Source: Cacajao melanocephalus (taxonomy: Eukaryota > Chordata > Mammalia > Primates > Pitheciidae). Taken from it: a stretch of 64,000 bases of DNA. The notes below the pieces were generated by a model. It was given only the letters and a program-made list of their open reading frames with translations, did not search any database and had not been told where the DNA came from. Location of the stretch: positions 41,544-105,543 of the forward strand of contig CAUYLG010034963.1 of assembly GCA_963573385.1 (NCBI GenBank). The letters are read 5' to 3'. Positions 14,825 through 28,855 of this stretch are shown in pieces. The position numbers were made by a program, and so were the translations under genes. Position 1 is the stretch's first letter; every line of letters starts with the position of its first letter.

Positions 14825-16010
14825 AGTCCTTTTGGAGGTCAGTGGGTGCTCCTAGTCACACTCAGAGGTAGGGACGGCTCACTCTTTTCCTGAGTTTGAG
14901 GAGGTCCTGGGGCTGGCGGTGCATCCTGTGTGGATATGTAGAAGTAGGTATGTCCTAACAGGGCGGCCTTCTCTACTCTGTGTCTTGAAGTTTCACAGGA
15001 ATCAGGATGCGTCTGTGGCCCCAATTCTGTGTCCGTGGCAGCTGTTCCCGTAGCTTTCTTCCTGACGGGTCCAGAGCACTTCAGCATGGAGTTTGCCATA
15101 ACAGCCTCTCCTCTGTCTGGACTGCTGAATTTCTTTTGAGCTTCCCGGAGAATCTGAGAGTAGAGGTTGGGACTTGGCTGTGGCTGAATTAGGCTACTTG
15201 GAAATCAGAGGGGAACAAGTATGCAACCTAAAACATTCTGTAGGTCATTGTAGTTCACCTGCAGTCAGATAAAATAAGCATTAGATTAAAAAATGTGACT
15301 TCATTTATGTAACTTTTTTGACAATATATTTAGTTTAGGTAAATAAGCTTACCTCTACAAAAGTCAAAGCTGTTTTAGCTTAAGCTTATTTTTTAAATGG
15401 AAATCAGACATGTTGTATATATTCTTTTTGAAATTTATCATACGTAATTTAAATGCATCCTGATGATTCAGGATATCTATTTTTATTTTTTATGTAATAC
15501 ATTTTTTTTCTATACACCTTTCTGTCATGCTGTTTTTGCTGCCATTTTAACTGCCCCTAATTCATTCCTTGATGTTTCTGTGCTGTGGTTTAGGATTCTA
15601 AATGAAGAGACTAGTTAATAATTATATATTAAATAAGAGCAAATAGCTATGGAGTCAGTGCTTGGCTTTACAACTGAGCTTTGAGCCAGATAGTTGGGGT
15701 GTCCAGAAACCAAGTTCAAGGTTCTGGAAGAGTGGGCTAAGGACACTGGAAATTTGGCTTTTGATATGTAACTATCATCTTTTATTTTTTCAGATTGCAA
15801 ATAGCTCTCTGCAAATAAGGCCAGTGCTCAACTGTGCACCAGTTAGAAAAGTCAAGTGGCTGGCTTTAATTTTTTTGTGTGTGTCTGGCCAGGGTATAAA
15901 TAGTTTAAGAGTTTAGAATTAATACAAAACAGATTTAAGATTTAAAAATTTTAACTCCCTTATTCTTTGTGACATGGTCACCAGCAATGACTATTCCTTT
16001 CATCCTCTGG
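14825..16010. other. Unique intron sequence
   Basis: No repeat or gene recognised. Opposite-strand frames of 86 and 61 codons at 14.84-15.19 kb overlap and have no family resemblance. Confidence 0.5.
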
Positions 16011-16433
<423 letters not shown>

Positions 16434-16459
16434 TAGTCTTGGCTAGTTAGTATATAGAT

Positions 16460-16560
16460 TGATTTAAACGTCTTTGAATGGCATTCAAAACTCTGCACAA
16501 TTTGAGCCTATTTTTCCAGTCTTAATCTGCCACTCCCTCTCCTCCCTAAGATATTCCAAG
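16460..16560 (+). repeat. Possible L2 fragment
   Basis: 'cactccctctcctccctaag' preceded by 'aatttgagcctatttttcca' resembles the interior of L2 3' regions. Weak and short. Confidence 0.35.
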
Positions 16561-16879
16561 GTCAGGGGTAGTTAGGGTCACTAGATGCTTATATTAAAAA
16601 ATGATTTGTTGTTGATCTGAAATTCAAATGTAACTGGGCAATCCTACCACTAGTGTTGATGGCCACAGGAGGGAGGAGAGACTAGAGTTTTGTTCTTGCC
16701 TTCTGTATACCAGGCATGGTCATATTAGTCATATTAAGTTCATTATCTCATTTAGTCAGAATCACATCCAATCTCAGACCTTCTGAATCAGTGCTAGGCA
16801 TGGCGCCTGGGAAACTGTGTGTATGTCTTACGAGCATTCCAAGTGATTCCTATTCAAAGGGAGTTTCAGAAACACCATG

Positions 16880-17055
16880 ACCTAAACCAGTGCCCCCCAA
16901 AATCAATGTGCATGCAGGTCACCTGAGGTTAGAGTTGAAGTGCAGGTTTCAATACTGCAGACCTGGAGTGGGGCCCCGGGTTCTGCATGCTGACCGCCTC
17001 CCATGAGACACTGAGGCTGCTGGTTGCAAACCCCACTTGGAGTGGTGCTGTCCTG
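16880..17055 (+). repeat. MER5A-like hAT-Charlie DNA transposon
   Basis: The segment follows MER5 order: a decayed 'ccaaaatcaatgtgcatgca' start, 'gacctggagtggggccccgg', 'ttctgcatgctgac', 'ctgaggctgctggttgcaaa'. A non-autonomous element without coding capacity. Confidence 0.7.
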
Positions 17056-17654
17056 AGCCTCCCAGCCAAGAAGCAACAGCTCCCCCAGCAGTTGTGATAA
17101 TGAGGATTATAAATGTTGTTATGTTTTTAAATAACCAGAGGTGGGATATATGTGGAAGTATTTGTCTTATACACCAAAATACAGTAACATCTATGTATGA
17201 AGGGTGAAGTTTTGTGTGCCATTTTTGAGGAAACTTTTTTTTTTAAGAGTAAATGTCTTATCCACAGCTGAGGGATGCACATTTTTTTCTCTACTAAGTG
17301 GATATTGGCTTATTTATGCTGGTCTGTCTTTCTTATACACAGTGGGGGGACATCTGTCCCTAATCACATTTACAGCTTCAAATCCCAGAATGGACTCCAG
17401 ATGTGCAGGGCATAATGTGATTCCACTTTGTGGAAATAGTTTCTCGGTGCCAGAGTCATGGTGATAAAGTTATAACGTGACTCCTTCAGTTTTCTTCCCC
17501 TCCTAGGTGCATGAAATTAAATGGTTTTACTGAGAGTAATTGAGTTTACTCAGCAGAATCTAGTTAGATCAGAAATATTAAAGTTCTGTGTCAAAGAACT
17601 GATGGAAAATCGGAAGAGTTAACCAAACTGCTCACAAAGACAAAAGGAAGTCCT

Positions 17655-17688
17655 GCTGCAGAATCACTTTAGCTGCAGAATCACTTTA
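17655..17688 (+). repeat. Perfect 17-bp tandem duplication
   Basis: The unit 'gctgcagaatcacttta' occurs twice with no spacer or mismatch (17655-17671, 17672-17688). Confidence 0.95.
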
Positions 17689-17783
17689 GCCATAAACATG
17701 CACACCCAAATGGAGACAGGTTATGTAGGTGACAAGTGGTCAGCTTCTCAGTGCCCTTTATCTGTTGATTTAATATCTATTTT

Positions 17784-17810
17784 TCTAACCTCTAATGAGT
17801 AGAGGTTAGA
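17784..17810 (+). repeat. Perfect 11-bp inverted repeat with 5-nt loop
   Basis: TCTAACCTCTA (17784-17794), loop ATGAG, then TAGAGGTTAGA (17800-17810). It would form a clean hairpin in the intronic RNA. No T tract follows and no family is recognised. Confidence 0.9.
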
Positions 17811-17901
17811 TTGGAGATGTCTTTGTGGAATATCACCTTTCAAAATTTAGCAGTTCTCACACAGAATGCACACCAGCAACGGCCTATCCATTCATCTGTT
17901 A

Positions 17902-18225
17902 ATTCATCCAATTCTTTTTTCTTGAGACCAGGTGTCACTCTGTTGCACAGGCTGGCGTGCAGTGGCATAATCACAGCTCACTGCAGTTTTGACCTCCCAG
18001 GCTCAAGTGATCCTCCCACCTTAGCCTCCTGAGTAGCTGAGACCACAGATATGCGCCACTGCACCTGGCTGTTTCTTTTTTTATTTTTTGTGGAGATGGG
18101 GGCCTCCCTTTATTGCCCATGTTGGTCTCAAACTCCTGGTCTCAGGCAATCCTCCCACCTCAGCCTCAAAAAGTAGCAGAATTACAGGCTTGAAACATGG
18201 CGCTCAGCCTATTCATCAAATTCTT
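17902..18225 (-). mobile_element. Alu (AluJ-like), antisense
   Basis: Inverted, heavily diverged two-monomer Alu. The flanking copies 'attcatccaattctt' and 'attcatcaaattctt' (left about 17902-17916, right 18211-18225) are a target-site duplication with one mismatch. It lies at the edge of the old repeat continuing at 18226. Confidence 0.87.
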
Positions 18226-19460
18226 ACCAAGTCAGTGCAAGCCACTGCAATCTGTTATGTGGCAAATACAAAGATCAACCAGATACAAACCGCACAAGAC
18301 ACTTGTCATCAGAATGATACCAGAAGCAGAGGACTGAGAGATTCATTCTGTTTGAGGGAGGAGTGGATTTTAAAAAAGGCTTTCAGGAGACTGTGGCATT
18401 TGAGCCAGGCTTCAAGTTATGGATAGAATTTGGACTTGCAGAGATGGAGCTGGGGAAGTGATGTTTCTGAAATAACAAATTGAGCAATGGCACAAAGGCA
18501 TGAGAATCTTGGATGGAGCATTGTGAATAGATTACAGTTCCAGTTTGTTGAAGTGGAGCATGCTTACAGGAAAGCACTTGGAAACATGGGTGGGACCTAC
18601 CTGTTGTTGGAGAGCTTGAAATGAATTTATTTTGGTGCCAGTGGGGAGTGGTTGAAGTGTGAGAAGCAGAAGAATGACATGGTAAAGTGTCATTTGATAG
18701 ACTGCTGTGTGTGGAATGGATTGGACAGGTGCAAACTTGAGATGGGAATTAGCGGAGGCACATCTGAAATAGTCTAGCCTTCAGGTGAGAGGGCCTGGCT
18801 ATGGGTAATGGAGAGGAGAAGGTGTTTGTGGACAAATTCCTGAACCTAAACAACCATGAGCTATGGGTGCAGTGGGGAGGACCATGTCATATGGTACTGG
18901 GACCTCCAGCCCAGGTGTTATGCCTTAATACGAGATTGGAATTCTAAGGTTGGCGGGGAGGTGGGAGAGCCCATGTGTATGAAGGAAGATGCATTTGGTT
19001 CTCCTGAACTTTAAGAGCAAGAATTGAGTGTCTTCTTCACACAGTGCCCTTAGCAGAGCCTGGGTGGTAAGTGGTACCCAGTGAATCTTTGTTGAAGTTG
19101 AAATGCCAGCCAGGCCGCTAAGGAAGCTGTCTAGGAAGGCGATTGGAAGTGGCTTCTGGGGCTTCATGGGGAACCTAGCCCTAGAGGTGGACATTTGGGC
19201 GATCTTGGAATAGAGGTGCAACGGAGCCCTCAGGAAAGAGAGGGAGCTACAGATGGATCTTTAGCGATGCCTTAGGGGGTAAGAGAAGTCCTAAAATAAA
19301 TGGTTTGAATGTAGGGAAAGTCTTAGTTGCCTGGAGGCCAAGAGCAAAAGGATTTCAGAAAGGAGTAAGTAGGCACAACAGATGAGTGCTTCTGAGGGGA
19401 CGGGACTGAGAGAAGGACACAGGCAGTGGCTGTGAGAAGACTGTTCTGGAGGTGGCAGCA
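18226..19460 (+). repeat. Ancient interspersed repeat, family not assigned
   Basis: Text such as 'gcatttgagccaggcttcaa', 'gagcaatggcacaaaggcat' and 'gtcatttgatagactgctgt' matches a long non-coding repeat common in mammalian genomes; similar text occurs at 4.56-5.35 kb. I can recognise the pattern over the first half but not name it, and the end point is approximate. The 98-codon minus frame inside is a chance opening. Confidence 0.4.
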
Positions 19461-20720
19461 ACAGACGTCAGATGAATCACTTGATTTGGTTTAAATGTAG
19501 AATTTTAAAGGAAAGGAAACAAATCCGTGTTTAAACATTGACTACAAGGTACTTTGATATATTTTTTAGATAATACTTCTAATAACACAAGTATACTATA
19601 GACTAGAGCAGCTGAAAAAATATTAGTCATCTTCTGCAAGAGAGAATTTCCATCTTTGTAGCCATTTGGGTCATTAAGTGCCAGTAATCGCATCCAGGGT
19701 ATGTATTTATAAGAGCTACGTTGGCAAAATAGGAGAGGCCCATGTCAGCTGCTGCTATCTCATTTCATTTATTTTTCCAAATTGAAAACTGTGTCAGTTA
19801 CAGGTACCTCTGGATTTAACAATAAAATGAACTTTGCTGAAATGTTAGTATGTGGGTAGTCAAATAGCAATTATAAAGTGGTACAGAATCGCCCAGGGCA
19901 GGGGTGTGGTGGGAAGGCAGCTACCAGTTGATCACTCCCTCTTTGGGTCTGAGCTGACTAAACTCAGAGGATCCTCTAACACTGCACACTACAACTTTGC
20001 CCTGTGGGTTTCTGCTGGATCAGTAAAGAATTCTCCTGTCCCCCAGCCCCTCCCAATGCTGGACACACTAGCCTTATAAGGTAGGGATGTAGGCAGTTTT
20101 GTGGCTGATATTAATGTGATGTTTACCCCTGTAGACTGATACTGCACATCACATGGCATGTGAGATCACAGATCATATTTTCTCCACCAAAAGGCAGTGA
20201 ATTATTTCTCCAGAGATGCCATTATTTCCTCCTCAAAGAGAAATAAATTATATAGCTACTATATGGTAGTAATACACCCTGGATGGATCCCTCTGAGGCC
20301 TGAAGCCTAGGGGAGAACCCAGGAAAGGCCAAGGTACTGCCAAATTCTCCCCAGCCTGGGAAGGTTGCTTCCTCCAAAGTCTCCAGGGCGTCTTGAGCTA
20401 CTCCTGTTTGGTAGGGACCCCCAGCTCTTTCCCCAGCTCAGAAGCTAAACGGAATTCCTAGGAATGGCCTCTCTCCCTGAGCTTCCTCTCATCATAGAGG
20501 ACTGACTTGAGTCTACTGGGAGCTAAGTTGGTAGGCTGAGCCCAATAAAACATTGACCACCCACTCTTCCTGACATTGTACCTTCCTTGGGCCTTGGCAG
20601 CTCAGCATCCTTCTGATGTCTCTCAGCTCTCCTAATGTTCCTCCTGTAGTTTTCTCTCTGTCTCCTAAAGAGGGACTTCTCAAGAGTTGGCCCTTAGTGC
20701 TTTGTTTTCTCTCTGGGTTT
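19461..20720. other. Unique intron sequence
   Basis: No gene or repeat family recognised. Confidence 0.45.
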
Positions 20721-21000
20721 TGTGACTCCAGTTGCCTTTCTTTAGTTAGGCATCCAGCAAACACTTATTTCATGTTTACCTCTGTACAGGTTTCAGACTA
20801 GGTGATGGAGTTACAAAGCCATGATCCCTGCTCCTGAGAGCTTACAGGCCAAAGAGGGACACAGACGATTAACAAAGTAGGGCACCTAATTTCTACAGAT
20901 GCAATACCAAGGAGATTCAAAAGAAGGGATGGTTAGTGCTCTCAGAGGGCAAGGGCAGGACTGGAAAGATTAGGTAGAGGCAACCGTAGACTTTTCTGAT
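20721..21000 (+). repeat. Ancient interspersed repeat fragment, family not assigned
   Basis: Contains 'tccctgctcctgagagctta', 'caggccaaagagggacacag' and 'gattaacaaagtagg', the familiar order of the same old repeat pattern seen near 2.6 kb. Confidence 0.45.
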
Positions 21001-22040
21001 GATTTCCAGGCTGGTGGCTTCAAATGTTTTGTTAGATATTTCCATTAGGTTGTGCAGAAAAGAAGCACAGAATGGACAAAGGCTTGGAGGAAGAGCTGGA
21101 CTTGAATCCTAGATCTATTGGTTAAGAGTTTACAGCTCTGTAACAAGGAAATAGGTAGTATTCTTTATCTTGCAGAATAAAAAATACTGTTATCATCATT
21201 TTTCCAGAGCATCTCATCCTTAGTCCCTAATCTAGGGGTGTCAGCATGCAGACAAGAAGCAAGGTAAAGACTGTGAGAGACTGCATCAGTGACCTGTTAG
21301 TAGTCATGGACTGCAAAGTAAAGGAAGGGTGAACTACAAAAACTGTCCCCTCGAGAGGTGCTGTCAGGATTGGTGACAATGTACAAAAAGCATCTAGTAC
21401 TAGAACAGTACTAATCAGTCCATCTCCCACTCATTGTCAACCTGCTTCCAGAGAGCCAAGTGACTCATCTTCCAAAAACGCACTGTTCCCTCCTTTTTTC
21501 TCCCACAGCTGTCAGTACTAACGGTGTCCTCAAAGATCACTCAACTTTAGTGTCTGCCTTCTCTGTCTTTCGCTCCCTTCATATTCCCTTGCCTTCCCTT
21601 TCTGTTAGTGTATGAAACCAGTGATGGCCTGATTTAATATAAGGGAAGATGATGACCAAGGGGGCCACTGGGAGCTACAGATTTAAGAGCTCTTAGACAT
21701 TCATTGTTTGAAATAGGATTTCCCTAGAGGAAATTTGTGCATTTATTCAATGAGGATGGAATCACTGGGTGGTATCCAGCATCTGTCTCAAAGCTCATCA
21801 TCCCGAGTGCTGCCCTTCATCATACTCCAGACCACATAGAGCAGCAAGCGTAGCAGAATCTGTGCTCTGCAGATTCTACAGACACCTGGAACCCTTAAGA
21901 GTAGATGTGAATGTTTCACTTTCACCATGATAGCATGAGTTCTGTGGACCTGCTCCACAGAAAAACTGAAAATCGGTAACGAACATAAAACTAACCACTT
22001 AAAGTATCTGGAAATGGCCTGTAAACCAAAAAGTATCTAA
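21001..22040. other. Unique intron sequence
   Basis: Nothing recognisable. Confidence 0.45.
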
Positions 22041-22545
22041 GACAGGTCCTAATCAGTTTCGAGGTTTATTTGCCAAGGTTAAGGATGCACCCAGGAAAAA
22101 GGAACACAAAACCACAGGAACAATCTGTGATCCATGCTTTTTTCCAAAGAGGGGTTTGGGACTTCTATATTTAAAGGGGAAAAGAGCAGCTAGTAGGGGA
22201 AAGAGGAAAGAGAAGAATAAAAGAGGAGGGTAGATAAAAGAGGAGAGTAGTTGCATTCCTTTGAGTCTTTGATCAGCATTCACTGAATTCACATTTTACC
22301 TGTGAAAAGAAAGGGTACAGAAATAGTCATTATGCATTCATCTCACATGCAGTGCATCAGGACTCTACCTAAGATAAAGTAAACATAGAGTGGCTATTTG
22401 TGGAGACATCTGGCCTTCTGTCTAGCCTTCTGTCTTCTGAGTTATTTTCTTAGGAACAAAAGGGAAGGCAGTTTCTTGCTTGACTCAGCTTCCAGCTTAA
22501 TTTTTCCCTTGGCATAGTGAATTTGGGTTGCCAAGATTTTATTTT
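22041..22545 (-). mobile_element. LTR-like element, antisense (tentative)
   Basis: The start 'ggtttatttgccaaggttaa' is the reverse complement of an LTR 3' region with an AATAAA signal, and 'cagtttcttgcttgactcag' also recurs in such LTRs. Ends and subfamily are uncertain; no target-site duplication found. Confidence 0.45.
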
Positions 22546-25500
22546 CCTTTCACTGGGCATATGGACATTCAGCAAATAAAGAAATCTTTATTCAGGAAAA
22601 TCTACTAAAACTGTAGTATTTGAAGCAAGACCTCCACTTTTCTTCCCCCACTCCAAACTCAGAGAGATGGAAATTTCACTCCAAACTTGTGCAACCAACA
22701 ACACAGAGCTCCTTCTGCCGCAGCTCCTAATTGGAGACCTGTTCTCTTGAGAGGGACAGTATGTCAGCCTTTCTCTTCTTGCCCTCAGCAACCTGTTTCT
22801 GAGATTAAGTTCAGCCCTGAGGTGTGGGGTTCCTTCTTTCATCCGGCCTCCATTCCTGGGACAGAGGCTCTACCTTGAATTCGGCATGCTGAGAATACTG
22901 AGACCTTCATTACCCTTCCCCTTGTCTTAAAGCTGTGGTTTCTCACAGGAAGAAGCAAACTGAAAAGACCTAAGGTCACTGCCCCGCTACCACTGAGAAC
23001 TCAGCTACAAGAGTAGGAATGTCACTCGGCGAGAAACATACCATTGCAGCTCCAGAGCCCTAGCTCAGAGATTTGCCTGGGGGAGAAGTAGGTTGTAAAA
23101 CAAAGACCTTTCAGTATCTAACCAACAAACTGACTTTGTTTGCAACAAAGTGTGGAGAACTTTATGCCCAAGGGTGCGCTCAAAAAAAAAGTGGGAGGTT
23201 GCAGTGAATGGCAATTGGGAAGAGATTGGTAGATTCATTGGAGATATAGGCTAAATTGTAGATCGGCTAGTTTGCTGGGAACTAGGAAAGAGACAGCTGA
23301 GAGGAGCATTCCTGGAGTCAGAATGAATCTTAAACACTGACCTTGGAAACTATCTTTTGAAAGGAGCCCAGATTTGATTGGCTCAATCTATGAAGCAACG
23401 TATACCCATAGCAATCAACCTGCAGTTAATTCAACAGCTAGGAATGGTCAGGGAAAGAGACAGTGTAAGAGAACCTTGCCAAAACCTGTATTATCTCAGG
23501 GTAGCTGTGGACATACCCAAGGCTACATGCCCTAAGTAGCCACACCAGAGGCTTCACTCTATGGGGGAAAGGAAATAGACTTCAGTAAAATTGTCCAACT
23601 AATCACTAAGGAAATAAACAAATCACAGTAGCATATCCCTGGAGACAGGGAGGAACTACCATCCTGATAGCTACAATATATTATGTAAAATGTCCAGTTT
23701 CCAACAAAAAAAAAACCATGAAATATGCCAAAAAACAAAAGATATGACCTATACACTAGGGGTGAGAGTCAGGGAAAATTAGGCAATAGATACTGCCTGT
23801 GAGAGCAAACAGGTGTTGCATTTAAAAGAAAAAGACTTCAAAGTATCCATATTAAATACATTCAAAGAACTAAAGGAAACCCATGATTAAATACATAAAA
23901 AGAGGTATTATGATAATGTCATATCAGGCAGAGAATATAAATGAGATACAATTTTTTGAAAAGAATCAAATGAACGTTTTGGAATTGTAAAGTATAATAA
24001 CTGAAATGAAAAATTAACCAAAGAGGCTCAAGAGTAGATTTGAACTGACAAAAGAATTAATGAACTATAAGAAAGATTGACAGAGATGATACAAGCTGAA
24101 GAAAGGGAGAAAAAAAATGAAAAGAAATGAACAGAGCCTTAGAGAATTGCAAGACACCATTGAGTGTGCCAACATATATGCAATGGCAATACTGGAAGTA
24201 GAGAAAAAAGAAAAAGGAGCAGAAAAAATATTTGAAGAAATAATGGCTTTTTATTGTTTCCAGACTTTCCAAATTTATTGGAAAATTATTAATGTACATA
24301 TCTAGAAAGCTCAACAAACTCCAAGGAAGATTAGCAAACACAAAAAGGTAAGAGACATTATAGTAAAAATGCTAAGAATCCAAAGACAAGGAGAAAATCT
24401 TGAAAGCAGCAAGAGAAAAATGACTTGCTACTTATATGGGAACCCAAAGAATAACCTGACTTCTCAGAAATAGTGGAGGCCAGAAAATAGTGATGTCCAG
24501 ATTCAAAATACATAAAGAAATAAATGTTAACTAAAAATCTTATATCCAGCAAAGCTGTCTTTCATAATAAAAGCAAAATAATGAAATCCCCAGGTGAATA
24601 AAAACAGAAATAATTTGTTTCTAACAGATCTGTCTTACAAGAAATGCTAAAGAAAGTTATTTAGTCTAAAAGGAAGTAACTTCCCACAATAATCTGAATC
24701 CTCAAGAAAAAAAACAATGAGCATATATATGTGTAAAACACAGTGTAAATGCATATATCGTCTCCCTTTTTTAAACTGATTTTAAAAGCAATTGCATTAA
24801 ACTATACACAAATAGACACATATACACATATATATTATTGTTGAGCCTTTTTCACTTATAGAAATGTAACACATTTGCTAATAACAGCACAAAGGAGGTA
24901 GGTGAAGGCAATATTATATTGGGCTAAGAAATGAATCTAGTGGTAACTTGAATTCACAAAAACAAATGAAGAGATTCACAAATGATAAATAAAGTTAACA
25001 TAACAAAAGATATGAATATATATATATTTGTTCTCCTTTCTTAGCTTCCTTAAAAGACATAAAATTATATAATGTAATATTAACAAGAATGTACTATTGG
25101 GCTTATAGCATTTTAAATGTAATAGTATAGTTACATCACAAAAGTGGAGAAAAGGGAATAGAGCTATATAGAAGCAACATTTTTATATCCCACTGGAATA
25201 AAATTGGTGTAAATCTGAAGCTCATTCTGATAAGATGTATTTGATAAGGCCTAGAGCAACCACTAAGGAAATATTTTTTAAAATAGTAAAAAAATCCTTA
25301 AAGAAATTTAAATGCTGCATTAGAAAATATTCACTTAATGCAGAAGAAAGCAATAAAGGTGGAATCGAAGACATGAGAAGTATAGAAAACAAAAAGTAGA
25401 ATGGTAGATGTAAATTTACTATATCAATAATAACATTAAATACTTTTGAATTAAACAGTCCAATCAAAAGGCAGAGATTATTAAACAATCTTTAGTTACA

Positions 25501-26645
25501 AACAAAAAGCAAGATTGAACTATATATACTGTCTACAGAGCCCCAGTTCATATTCAAAGATACAAATCGACTGAAAGTAAAAAGAAAGGAAAAGATATAC
25601 CATGTAAACAGCAACCTTATAAGACAGTTAGAGTGGCTATGTTAATATCAGACAAAACAGATGTTAAAACAAAAAAAACTTACCAAATGTAAAGAGGGAC
25701 ATTTTATAGTGATAAAAAAGACAGTCTATTAGGGCAGTAAACAATTATAAACACGTTTTCAGTAAACAACAGAGTGCCAAAATATGTGAAGTAAAAACTG
25801 ACAAAAATGAAGGAAGAAATAGATGACTCAAATGGTAGTTGAAGACTTTAATATACAGTTTTCCAGAGGGATATAACAACTAGGCAGAAAACAATAAGAA
25901 AATAGAAGGCATGAATGACACTAAAAGCCAACAGTACCTAGCTGACATTCACAGAACACTTCGAATAATTAATACCAATTCTTTACAAATTCTTCAAAAA
26001 ATAAAAGATGAAGGGACACTTTCTGTCTAATTCTTTGAGGCCAGTATTACCCTAATGCCAAAAGTGGTGAAAAACATCACACAGAAGAAAAACTACAAAT
26101 CAATATTTTTTATTATGCGTGGAAAAATGTTCTAACAAAATACTAGCAAGCTGAATCCAGAAATGTATGAAAAGGATTATACACTAGGGTGGGATTTATC
26201 TCAGGAATGCACTGTCGATGTAACATCCAAAAATCAATTAATGTAATGTGTCATATCAATAGAAAAAAACAACAAAACCTCATGATCATCTCAATACAGA
26301 GAAAAAATTATTTGATAAATTCAACACCTTCTCATGGTAAAAACATTCAAAAAACCAGTAATAGGAAACTTGCCCAGTCTGATAAGACATCTACAAGAAA
26401 CTCACAGGTAACATCATACTTGATTGGAAGAGAGTGGATACTTTTCCTCTAAGATCAGGAATAAGACAAAGATGCCCACTCTTTCCATTTCTAGTCAACA
26501 TTGTACTCGAGTGTCTAGCCAGGGCAATTAAGAGAGAAAAAGACATCCTAAGCGAAAGTAACTCTATTTGCAAATGACATAATGTTTTATATGGAAAATC
26601 CTAAGGACTCCACTAAAAAAACAATTTAAACTAATAAACAAGTCC

Positions 26646-27087
26646 AGCAAGTACATTAGATTCCTGGGGTTGTCATAGCAAGGTACCAAGAACTAAGTAG
26701 CTTAACGCAACGGATATTTATTTTTTTACAGTTACAGGGCTAGAAGTCCAAAATCAAGGTGTTGGGAGTCCCTGTGAGACTCTGAATAGAATCCTTCCTT
26801 TCCTTTTCTAGTGTCTGGTATTTGTTGGCCTTTCCTGGTTTGTAGATGCATCACTCCAGGTTCTGCCTCCATCATCATTTGACTGTCTTCGTCCTTCATG
26901 TCTCTGTTCTCTTCTTGTAATTGCACCAGTCATATTAGATTAAGGGGCCACCCTACTCTAGTATGACCTCACCTTAACTAATTACATCTGCAATGACCCT
27001 ATTTATAAGGTCACATTCTGAGGTAGTGGGAGTTAGAACTGCAATGTGTCTTTTTGGGGGGGACACAATCCAAACCGTAATAGCAAG
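26646..27087 (-). mobile_element. Solo LTR (ERVL-MaLR/MLT-like) inserted in the L1 RT region
   Basis: A 430-bp block at 26652-27081 interrupts L1 text exactly between 'agtccagcaag' and 'gctacaagatacaaaatt'. The duplicated flank 'agcaag' is at 26646-26651 and 27082-27087. Internal text ('agaagtccaaaatcaaggtg', 'actaattacatctgcaatga', 'ggtcacattctgaggtag') is the reverse complement of an MLT-type LTR. No internal genes. Confidence 0.8.
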
Positions 27088-28639
27088 GCTACAAGATACA
27101 AAATTAATTACTAAAATTAATTCTATATATATTAGCTTTGAACAATCCAAAAATGATATTAATGAAATAATTCCATTTATAATAATATTAAAAAATAAAA
27201 TACTTAGGAATAATTTTAATAAATAAGTATAAAACTTATACTTTGAAAACAAAAAAATTGCTGAAAGAAATTTTAAGACTTAAATAAATGGAAGGACATT
27301 CATATTCTTGGATTGGAAGACAAGGCTAAGGTAGAAATACTTCCCAAATTAATCTATAGATTTAATGCAATCACTATCAAAATCCCAGCTGGATTCTTTA
27401 GAGAAATGTATAGGCTATTATAGAATTTCAAAACTAACATGGGATTTCAAAACATATGGAATTTAAAGGGACCCAAAATAGCCAAAACAATCTCAAAAAA
27501 GAAGGACAAACTAGGAGGCACTTAACATTTCTCAATTTTAAACTTACTACCAAGTAACAGTAATAAAGATTGTGTGGTACTGGCACAAAGTTAGACATAC
27601 AGATCTGTGAAATGGAATTGAGAATCCAGAAATAAACCTCTGTGGTTAACTGATTTTCAGTAGGAACACCAGACCATCCAATGCAGGAAAACTAGTACTG
27701 GCAAATGAATCTTAGATATGACACCAAAATGCAGTGAGTAAAGAAAAGTATAAATAAATTGGGCTTTAACAAAACTGAAACTTTTTGTGCTTCAGAGTAC
27801 ACTATCAAGAAACTGAAAAAGCCCACAGAATGGGAGAAAGTATTTCTAACTTATATATCTGATAAAAGAATTATATCCAGAATATATAAAGAGCTCTTAC
27901 AATTTAATAAAAAGACAAATAACCCACTTAAAATGGCAAAGAACTTAAATAGACATTTCTCCAAGAAGTATTTTCAAATGGCCAATAAGCAAATGAGAAG
28001 ATTCTTGACATCATTAATCATCAAGAAATGCACATTGAAACCAGATAAGATACCCTTTCATGACCCCTAGGATGGTTTGAATCACAAAGTCAGATAATTA
28101 TAAGTGTTGACAAGAATCTGGAGAAATTGAAACGCTCACACACTGCTGGTGGGAATGTAAAATGGTGTGACCACTTTGGAAAAAAGTCTGGCGGTTTCTC
28201 ACAGGTAATCACAGAGTTATATGACCCAGCAATTCCACTTTTTAGGTGCATACCCAAGAACAATGAAAACAAAAGCCATAGAAAAACAAAAATGTTTATA
28301 GCAACGTTGTTCATAGTAACTAAAAGGTGAAAACAACCTGAATGTCCATAAACTAATGATTAGATAAATAAAATTTGGAATATGTACACAGTGGGATATT
28401 ACTTGGCCATAGAAAGGCATGAAGTACAGATACATGCTACAACTTGGATGAACCTTGAAAATGTTATGCTAAGGGAAGGAAGCCAGCCACAAAAGACCAC
28501 ATACTATATCATTCCATTTATACGAAATGTCCAGGATACATAAAGCTATAGAGACAGAAAGTAGATTATTTGTTGCTTAGGGATGAGGGGGATGAGAGGA
28601 TGGGGTGGGGGTGGGGTGGCAGCTACAAGGTATAGGGTT

Positions 28640-28855
28640 TCTTTTTCCTTCTCCGTCTGTCACACAGGCTGGAGTGAAGTGTAGCTGGGACTACAGACAT
28701 ATGCCACCATGCCCAGCTAATTTTTTTTTTCTTTTGAGACATGGGGTTTCGTCATGTTTCCCAGGCTGGTCTTAAATTCCTGGGCTTTAGTGCTCCATCT
28801 GCTTCAGCTTCCCGAAATGATAGGATTACAGGTGTAAGTCACCACACTCAGCCTG
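28640..28855 (-). mobile_element. Alu with internal deletion, antisense
   Basis: An inverted Alu inside the L1 3' region. The text jumps from 'ggctggagtgaagtg' straight to 'tagctgggactacagaca', so about 80-90 bp of one monomer is missing. The other monomer is present and ends '...accacactcagcctggg'. Confidence 0.82.

Noticed and set aside
27759..28070. 103-codon ORF2-like frame
   Set aside because: It is the C-terminal ORF2 remnant of the decayed L1, with stops on both sides; not a gene.
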